64,000 nt of DNA from Aplysia californica (Eukaryota > Mollusca > Gastropoda > Aplysiida > Aplysiidae). The position numbers and the translations under genes were made by a program. Shown here one piece after another: positions 35,701 to 44,900 of this stretch; position 1 is the stretch's first letter; the number at the start of each line of letters is the position of its first letter. Location: assembly GCF_000002075.1 (NCBI RefSeq), contig NW_004797458.1:300104-364103 (forward strand). The letters are read 5' to 3'. A model generated the notes under the pieces. The model was not told the DNA's origin. It did no database searches and worked only from the letters and a program-made list of their open reading frames with translations.

Positions 35701-38700
35701 GCTTTTCTCTGAGTTTGAGCAATAATTTGAGTCTGTCAGTTCATAATAAGAATCATGACACCCAGACTGGTTCTTGATAGTCGAAATTCTTGTTCTAGGC
35801 CCTTCCGAACCCTCAAAGCAGGATTTATTTTTTATATAATAATAATAATGAGAGGAAAATGTTATATAATAGACTGAAATACTTAAGTCAAACAAGACCC
35901 CGGTACGACACTGAACACTGACATGTTGTTGACTGGATACATGTATATATTGTACGTGTGTGTGCTCCCTTTTCCGAGCTGGTGAGCTAGTAATTTGTTT
36001 TCAGGAAATATTGCTGGACACCCTGAACATTTTACTATTACTGGTTGGTCGACCATCAATGATTTATTTATAGAGACACCAGCCATCCATGTCCAGGTGC
36101 TGTTTTAGCCTACTGATTTGTCGGTCGGTCGTGGGGAATACACATTTTCACCTGAAAATACATATTTTCATATTTCCCAATACTCATTTCGGTTTTCTGT
36201 GGTTGGCATCTCTGCCAGGACCCCCGGCAGAATTTTCCTTACTTTTCGGCTTCGGCTGGTGGAAGCACTGTTCCTTTCAAATACATTTGAGCTGGATAGG
36301 ACTGCATATAGTATTACATGGATAGGTTGAACACAGAAGACTTAAAGTGTTTTACAACACGCTAGCCCCAAGTTAGCCATATTCTTCTCAAACAGTTAGC
36401 CATATTCTTCTCAAAAGCTGGGAACTTCACAGCAGATATAACTTATTACAACAAAGAAAATATCTGTAGTTCTAAAATCAACTGTTGTACTGCTTTCTAT
36501 AGTGTTTGTTTTGCATCAGTACACAAGTTCCAGAAATCCTTTTTATTGCTGTCTTCGGAACAAAAATGACTCCAACAGATATTGAGATTTTTTTTCTTCT
36601 TTCTGCTTCAGGATATTATTTGTCACAAGAAACAAAGTCTCAAGTTCTACAATTATCTTTTGACTAGCTTTCCATAAGTGTTGGACCGCTGTTTTTTTTC
36701 TAAGCTTTATACCATTGCCAAATTCCTCAAATCCTGTTTGCTGCTGTTTTAGGTACAATCAGTACAATAATATTTAATTAGAAAGTTTTTTCACACTAAA
36801 TTTTAACTTTCTAAAGGGTATAAATTATTGATAAACATTTAGTGTACGTCTTCATATCTTCGCAGGTGTTGACTATACAGCATGTGATCAAGGATATAGT
36901 TGAGCCCATGAACCATCTGGCTGGAGTTTCCCCAATGACTTTTGCTGGTAACAGACATTTTTTTTTTCTCTTTCGCTTCCTTCTCCTACATTGATTATAT
37001 AAGTACATTTTAAAAACGTATGTGTAATTTCTCCCCCCCCCCCTATGTTCAGCTCAGTTCAAGTGCATTTTGTTGTCCGAAATAAGATCCAGTTTGATAT
37101 AATATTATTTCATTCATCTTTCATTTGAACAATTCAGCAGTGTAATTTCACCTGTTTTGAAACATGAAATGTTTTGTTGTCAAAAATGAGATCCAATCAG
37201 ATGTATTTTTATTTACTGTTTTTGTTCGGTTGAACAAGTTAACAGTGTGATTTCACCTACTTTGAGACATGAGTTGTAAGAACATCAAATTATCTCATCA
37301 CTCCCACAAACAAGCCTTAAAATACACACACATTTTTCTCCAACCCCCAAGCACACTGGCATCCACCCAAAGTCAGCAGACTTTTCTCTCATTGACACTT
37401 CCTTTCCCTCTCAAGGCTGCTGTTCTGTATTTTTTTTACGACAAATGATCAGTTGCACTTAGGGGAAGTTTTTAAAAAATTTAGGCCATTTTGTACTATT
37501 GGTAAAAGGACATATTTTATCCTCAGCATACATGGCAAAGCTGTGTGTTGGTGACGCACGTCTGCCGTTTAACTTGTTCTCTTGTGGAAGGACCTACCAG
37601 AACAGTAAGAAGGATGTGTATTGTTTACATAAGTGTCCTGTGAACCTGTATTCTGCCTTTGGGGGGGGGGGGGGTAAAAAGAAAATTGAGGGAGTGGGGG
37701 AAGACTGGATTTGCAGATGATAATGAAAACATTGCCCGTATGTCAATGGGAGTATATCCCTTAGCATTTCTCACATTATTGTTAATGCAGAATATATCTT
37801 GAATTTATCTAATGCAGAAAAGTGTATGTGAAGGGCTTTGAAAGGGGGGGGGGGGGGTACTCGGCAAGCTGTGTGGGTAAAGTCTGTTTTTTTGGCAGCT
37901 AGGTTATATGGATGAGGATGACCCTTTTTCAATTTTCAAACTTGGCTGTCCACCCACTACAAGGCCCTGTGCTGTTGGAGATGGGTGTTAAATCGGATGT
38001 CCCATCTCTTTTGAAACTTTTCAGTGTTTAAAGGGGGTCAACCTAAAAGCTTAGCAAGGAAAATACTTTAGTTAAAAGTTTATTTTTCAAAGTTCATGAA
38101 GATTGGAGCTATGGAAGAGCAGATGTTGGACAGTTGTAATGGGAGGTTTGATCCCAGTGATTGTTTTGAGCTGGATTTCCTCTTTAGAGTTTTGTTTCAT
38201 CAGACTCGCCAGATTTAGTGGAAGAGATATATATGTCTTTTGGCTCCTTTTCTAGATTATAAATACAGTTGAAATTGTCTGAGATGGCCAGTCATTGTCG
38301 AGGAGCATCTTAGACAGGTGGCTGTCCTACAGTGTCATTATAATTATAATGTAAAAAATAGGCAAGTGAGGAAAAGGGAAGTAGTCGTTAGTATAGTTGT
38401 CTTATCAAGGTGGCTATTAGAGAGAATTTTACTGTTGTATTATGGCCCTACTGACACAATTATCCCCCCCCCCCCCCCCCCCACAGGGGCAGTGCCACTG
38501 ACTGTAGTGTCTTTAGGCCATTCCCAAAGGGAAGACATTTCTCGTTCAAGCACAGTAGAATTGTAAATGGGCTGATTCATGTCACGCTTATAACTGTGCC
38601 TGATCTACAGCAGGGAACTGCTGCTTTTTCTTTCCTGATCCTTACTATTGTCATTTACCTCTACATCTTTTGTATGTTTGTCACTCTCTTGTGACCTGCT

Positions 38701-38940
38701 ATTTCCGGGGTGCCTTGATTGTCAAAGCAGACCTTGTACTGTTGAAGCTGGAGAGGTGAGCAGTCTTAGTCTGATTCCCTGTAAAAACTTCTCTGTTGAC
38801 ACCCACACCTTGGGGCTCATATGACCTTATGCAGTTGCGAGCGTCGTAAAACCCTCTACTATAAAAAAACACAAAAAAACCCTGACACAATTAAGATAAC
38901 TAAAAATGTGAGCTACTTTGACTCTAACTGTTAGCACCAA

Positions 38941-38984
<44 letters not shown>

Positions 38985-41900
38985 ACTTATATAGATGGAT
39001 ATTAGACTTCCTTACATGGGAATTAAATCCAGGTCTTCAGTGTGTAATGGTGAAGAGTGTCACAGTTTCACTGTAGATGCGAGTCCCTTCTCTTGAGAGT
39101 CTTTGTGTCACGTATGTGCTCACCTGAGCTGAGGAAGGGAAGTATTTTAGCACCATTATCAGTGTACCAAATACTACTTACAGTCTATTTTACACATAAT
39201 GAAATTGGTGGTAAGTATAAATCTTTACGGTATGTTTGAATTTCGCATTATGTATTTTAAATTTAGAGAATATAAATATATTGGTATATGAAAGAATTTG
39301 GGACCTGAAAATCTGTTTATTATATTTATCTTTGCTATGTGCATGCAGGAGTGTAGTTATTAGACAACAATTTTTTTTTTCACCAGGTGACCTACCTGGC
39401 CTGTTTGGAGCCATGCAGACAACACAGGTAAAAATAGATGCAGTGTGGGTGTGATCGATGTGTGCTCTAGGGTGATCTGTTCTTTCTTTTTGTTCTCAAT
39501 GTTTCTATAAAACTATAAAGTGTTCATTATGGAATGGGGCATTCATTTATTAACACTTTCACTGTCTTGGTCGAGACTGTGTGTGTGTGTGTGTGTACTC
39601 TTTAATAGGATAAGGCATTAGAATCTGGCAGTGAGAGGGTTAAGCTAACTAACTGTACTCTGCTTCTCTTCAGTGACAACAACAGTGTAGTGTCAGCAGC
39701 AGCGAGAACTGTAAATTTAGCATTCCGACTGAGGGGGGGGGGGGTTTATCACCACACAGAGGATGGCTGACATCACTTATTTGTACTTACACGCAGTGGA
39801 TTTTGTTGAAAAAAATAATAATGAAACCAGTTGGTAGCTTGTTTTATTTGCAATCAGTTATGGTGGATGTAGGGTTGTCAGTTAGAGTCATGATTACTTT
39901 TTTGGTGATTTTTTTGTTGTGAAGGTAGTCGAAAACCCAGACAGTGGGATCAGGCTGTTGCAGTGAAATAAAAGAGGACAGGACCTTAAACATTCCCCCC
40001 CCCCGTCAATTTCTTCATCTCTCGAAATGATAAAACTTGATGTATGCCTTCTTCAAAACACAAGGCATTCTCATTTTCCTTGTTGGCTCAAATCTTTTTA
40101 CAGGTCGGCCTTTTTTCCGGTGTGACAGAGTCTGACGTTGACTTGCAGTTTGAACAGACCATTGATGTTGTCTGGAAGCTCTTGCAATCTCTGGGTTTCT
40201 CCATGAGGTAAAGATCTCACACCACATGAAGTTAAATGTGAATCCAAATTTTGAATTAGACCTGCATGTTTGCCGACAATCGTCTGAAATCCGACAATCG
40301 CGACGCGACGCGACCCGCGAGGCGGCCGATGCTATCGCTAGGCCCACCTGTATCAGTCAATGTGCGAAGTGCGAGGCCTGGCCGACTGCCAGCGTCCCCC
40401 TTTTCTCCCGTCGGCTTTTCGGCATTTTCGTTTTCGTGCCGACTGCCGACGTCTGCGTTTCCGACATAATTGTCGGAACCTGAGTAGAAATGCGAATACC
40501 AAAAAGGACGACGACCTAAATTATCTACTTTCAGTTTCGTGCTCGAGCAGCCATTTTGAATTTCGTTTTGTTGACAAATTCAATTGTTCAGATCGTTTGG
40601 ATTCATTCCAGTCCAACTCACTTAGATAATAGAATCTAGATCTAGATTTATATAGATCATTATAGACCTCAATGGAGGATTCATATTCCATTTCTATTTT
40701 GTCAAACCCTATCATAGGTTGTGCTGTAATATTAATGTTGATAAAAAAAACATTTCATCAGGTGCATGAATTATTTATTTATTTAGAATCTAGATCTAGA
40801 TATCTAGATCTAGACCTAGTCTAGACTCAGCTGAGCCCCTCTGTTCGGAATCGGATGCGGATTTCTAGTTCAAGGCCTATTCCTAGATCCTATTCACTTG
40901 TTCTACAAGATCTAGATCTAGATTTATTTAGTTTACTAGATCTATATGGAGGATTCATATTCCAATTCTAGAATCTATTGTGTTATTGCATCAAACCCTA
41001 TTATTATAGATCTAGCAATATGTAGATGTAGGCCATTATGCTCATTGTAAGCCTTGTTTGTTTTGGAGTGTGGTTTTTTAATTTTAAAAATGTTTTTCAT
41101 TTTGGATTTTTGCTGGCCTTTTCACATGAGGCTCGTTGCAGGTTCTTTGTTGGGGTAGGCCTAGGGGTAGGGTTAGGTCTCTTCTTTGTTGTGTTTGTTG
41201 GGGTGGTCGCTCGTTACTCGGAAGTCCTTCCTTATGACACCCACAAAATTTTCAGACAATCTGGCTGAGGCTCACATGCAGGTCTATTGAATGTTTGAGT
41301 CAAGAATCTTGACCCATTGGCTGTTAGGTTTCTCTGATTTGGGACCTTTTCTACTCACCAAGAATATACTTATACTGGTGGTGTGTGCACCTTGTGAATA
41401 CGACATGTGAGTTAGTACAGTAGAACACGACTGTAGCGGCACCCGCTGCAGCGGGACCATCCCTACATCAGTTAGGACCTGTAAAGAATCAGAACTAGAA
41501 ATTCCCAGACATAACGACCTCTTTAGGTCAAACACACATCATTCGCATCCCTTTAAACGTCACCGGGGTGTAGAATTCAGTAGATGAGCCCCATGAGACG
41601 TCTGTCTGTAGACGATGTCTGCAGCAATATCTTTCCTACATCTCAACGGTCCGCATTCTCAAGGCAGATCTTCATCTACAACTGTACCATTATGGTACCC
41701 GTCCACGAAGCTATCTGAGGATAGCAAAGTGTTCCTGATTCCTCGAGCATCTTGAAAAGCTCGGACATTTCCTCAGTGAGATTTGGTTCCTTGGCAAAGC
41801 CCATATATTCACCTTTCAGGTTATATCACCCCCACAAATGCTGTCTATTTGGGCAACCTCACACACACCCCTATTTTCTCTACAAACAGCTTTATATGGT

Positions 41901-44900
41901 TGAGTGGATCCTTATGTTTGGCCACCACTGAACATTGCGAACGACTCGTTAAAATGTGTCGAGTCCAAAGGAGGACACATAGACCATTGGTTCTCGGAAT
42001 TCCAGAATTTATTAAAAAAGAAAGGTAACAGAGATGGAAAGCTTAGATTTTAAAAATAAAATGAAAGGACAAAACAAACCAATGGATAGAGCCTGGGACA
42101 CTGATTATTATGCTTTTTTACATTTTTTAGATAGCTTTATTAGTTCAAAAGTTATGGCCAATATTCATCGTCATTTTTTAGGCAAAATTGGTCCATTTTT
42201 AACATAGGAAACGCGTGACCGTCTTTTTAGCGTCTCCAAAAACGTTTGTAATTCAGCTGCTAATTATCTGATTTACATAAATCATACACCAAAATGCTCG
42301 TCTTGATGAGTACTATCAATTGCAATAATAAAAGGACTTCTAAACTTCAACAGTTTTGAAATAACACTCTTAATGAAGATGGCTTTGATAAAAATTTAAA
42401 AACATGACATATAATAGCACTACAAAAGACTGATGATCTAGTTAGCCAAACTTTTTACCTGTATGGCTACCATGATAATACACTGAATCTATTAAAAGAA
42501 ATAACATGTAAATTTGTGATTATTAGGGGAGAAGCTACAGAAATAAAACATTTCCCAAGCTTAAAACGTCTAACAAGGCTGCTGTACAAAGAGTATAGTC
42601 CACTGAGTTGGCATTCGAACGTACGGTACCATTCTTTGTGCTCAACAGTATAGATCATAAGTGAGCGAACAAAAGACATGGGGTTTTGAAAGAACGCTGC
42701 TATCCTATTCAGGAAGTCGAAAGGCTGGTCACATATATTTCCAATGAAGGCGCACTGCCAGACTTAGTGCTTGGCCAATTGACAGTTCATGAGTTCCTTT
42801 TGTTCATCCCCACTCTGTGAGGACACTTCTCTCCTCCTCTCCCTTATCTCTGCGTAGAGAGACTTACTCTGGAGGTACCAACAAGTTCTTTCACACCGAC
42901 CCTGCCACACAGTAAGTAAAACTAGTAAAAGAAATTTAGTGAATTTCGCCCTGCAGTCTCTTTTTGAAAAGAGCCACTCCAGGGTCCTAGTCTGTTCATA
43001 AGGAACCCTGTGGTAGTATCGGAGCCCTCCTCCAAAGTTGCTGCTTCTCCAGTATGTACGAGTAAATTGATTGCTGTGGCTTAAACAAGTTGAGCTGCCT
43101 TTTGCGATTCATCTTATCAAGTCCCGAGCATCTTTTGCTGTTTCCATCTCTTCATATTCTGAAAAATAAAAAATAAAAAACCCAAAATTAGGCCAAGAGT
43201 GGAGATGAGATAATAAGAACTAGGCCTCTGGCCCGCCAGTATACTCCTCACTGAGGGGGAAGGGGGGAGGGGTTGTCAATTGAGTAAATTACATTAATTA
43301 TTAATTTCACTTTATATTTATTATATATGTCATTATAATTCCCATTGCAACATGAACAAAGATGCAGAGTTGCTGAAATAAATTTTAAAACATTAACTTA
43401 GGCCTAATTATATATTAAATCTCAATGTAGCCAATGCAAATTGGATTTGGTATCAAATTTTGTACTATAAATATTATATATATTGACTGATATTATTTAA
43501 TGAATTATTAAGGTCCAAGATAGTCTTTTCCTTACAATAAAATATAAAGCAAAAGAAAGGGTGAGGAGAGTTGAAATTATAAAAAATTAGATCTATCTTT
43601 ATTATTAATATAATATACTGGATCTAGATCTAACTCTGCATCAATTGGGAGTAACAACAAAAACAATGATAATAAACAACAAAAAGAAATAGACTGTTAA
43701 TGTGACTGTACAGAAAACCACAGGGGGGGGGTAGAAGTCGGCGCTTGGCAGGAGCGGCCATTGTGGAGGGTGAATGGTCCAGTTGGTTGTAGCTTGATAT
43801 TACATATTTTCTCCTTCTTGTGCCAAACCAAAACCTGTACATTGAAAATAATTTATAAATTATTTACGCTCTGTTCTCTCAAATTGAGCATCCTTATTAA
43901 GTTATCGTGTACTCCAACAATGACGGGTGGGAACTGGGTCTAAAAATAGATCCACCTCACCTCGGCTGGCCCGGGCAGAAACCGAACAGACGCGATGTTT
44001 GGGAAAGGGTGCGTTTTAAAATAGATGGTTCCAAGCAAATTTGGTAGATAAAAGGCTATTACACTTGTATGCATAGGTTTCATTTACATATGAGCGCTAG
44101 ATTTTATACAATTATCGATCAAACTTACCAAATTTTTCACTTGCAAATATTTCGGGATCTATCGACCCGAATCGAAACTGGAAAATGCCATTAGAAAGAA
44201 GAGTTCTTTCCGGTTATAAATATGTATCGGAAGTTGGAGTAAATGAAGAAAACGAAACAAAACGCTCGCGTTTTCTGACACACCCCGATCGGATCGAGTG
44301 CGCGCCGGCTTCAAAACTGAACGGCCCGTCGGCTCTCGTTTTACAGGCTGCGCGGCACGCGATAGTAAAGTGCCTATTTATAAAAACCAATTTCGTTTTA
44401 AAAAATAAGCTGCTTCTTTGGGAATTTTTTGTCAAACAAATTCCTTTTGAATGAATTATATCTTTTCCAAATTACAAGATTATAGGATATTTTTTTTTTA
44501 AAGTGGTAGTTTTTTTGTTGGGGGGGGGGGGGATCACCCTGTACATTGCTGGTTGGCACCTTGATGAATGGTGTTTATAATGTTATTGTTCTAGTCTAAG
44601 TCTATAGAATAAGAAAAAAATCACCCATGAAGAACACAATGAGACATGATAACCCTCCTCAGACATTTTGCAACTCTGCAGTTTTGGAACTATGTCCTAG
44701 ACCAGCAAGTCCATGGGATCGCGTACAGTTGGTCACGGATAACTCAAACATGTCAGGGATTGAAAAAATGTGTTTGACACATCCATGTATATTTCGAGTA
44801 AATCAATATGACGAAACATCAAAGATATATCAGTTGGTGAATGGCAAATTGTAAGAGCTTTCTGTGATTTAGATTTTTCCGTGCTTGTGTTATCTATGCC

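Noticed and set aside
44185-44454. 89-codon frame
   Set aside because: No similarity recognised, no neighbouring exons in phase.
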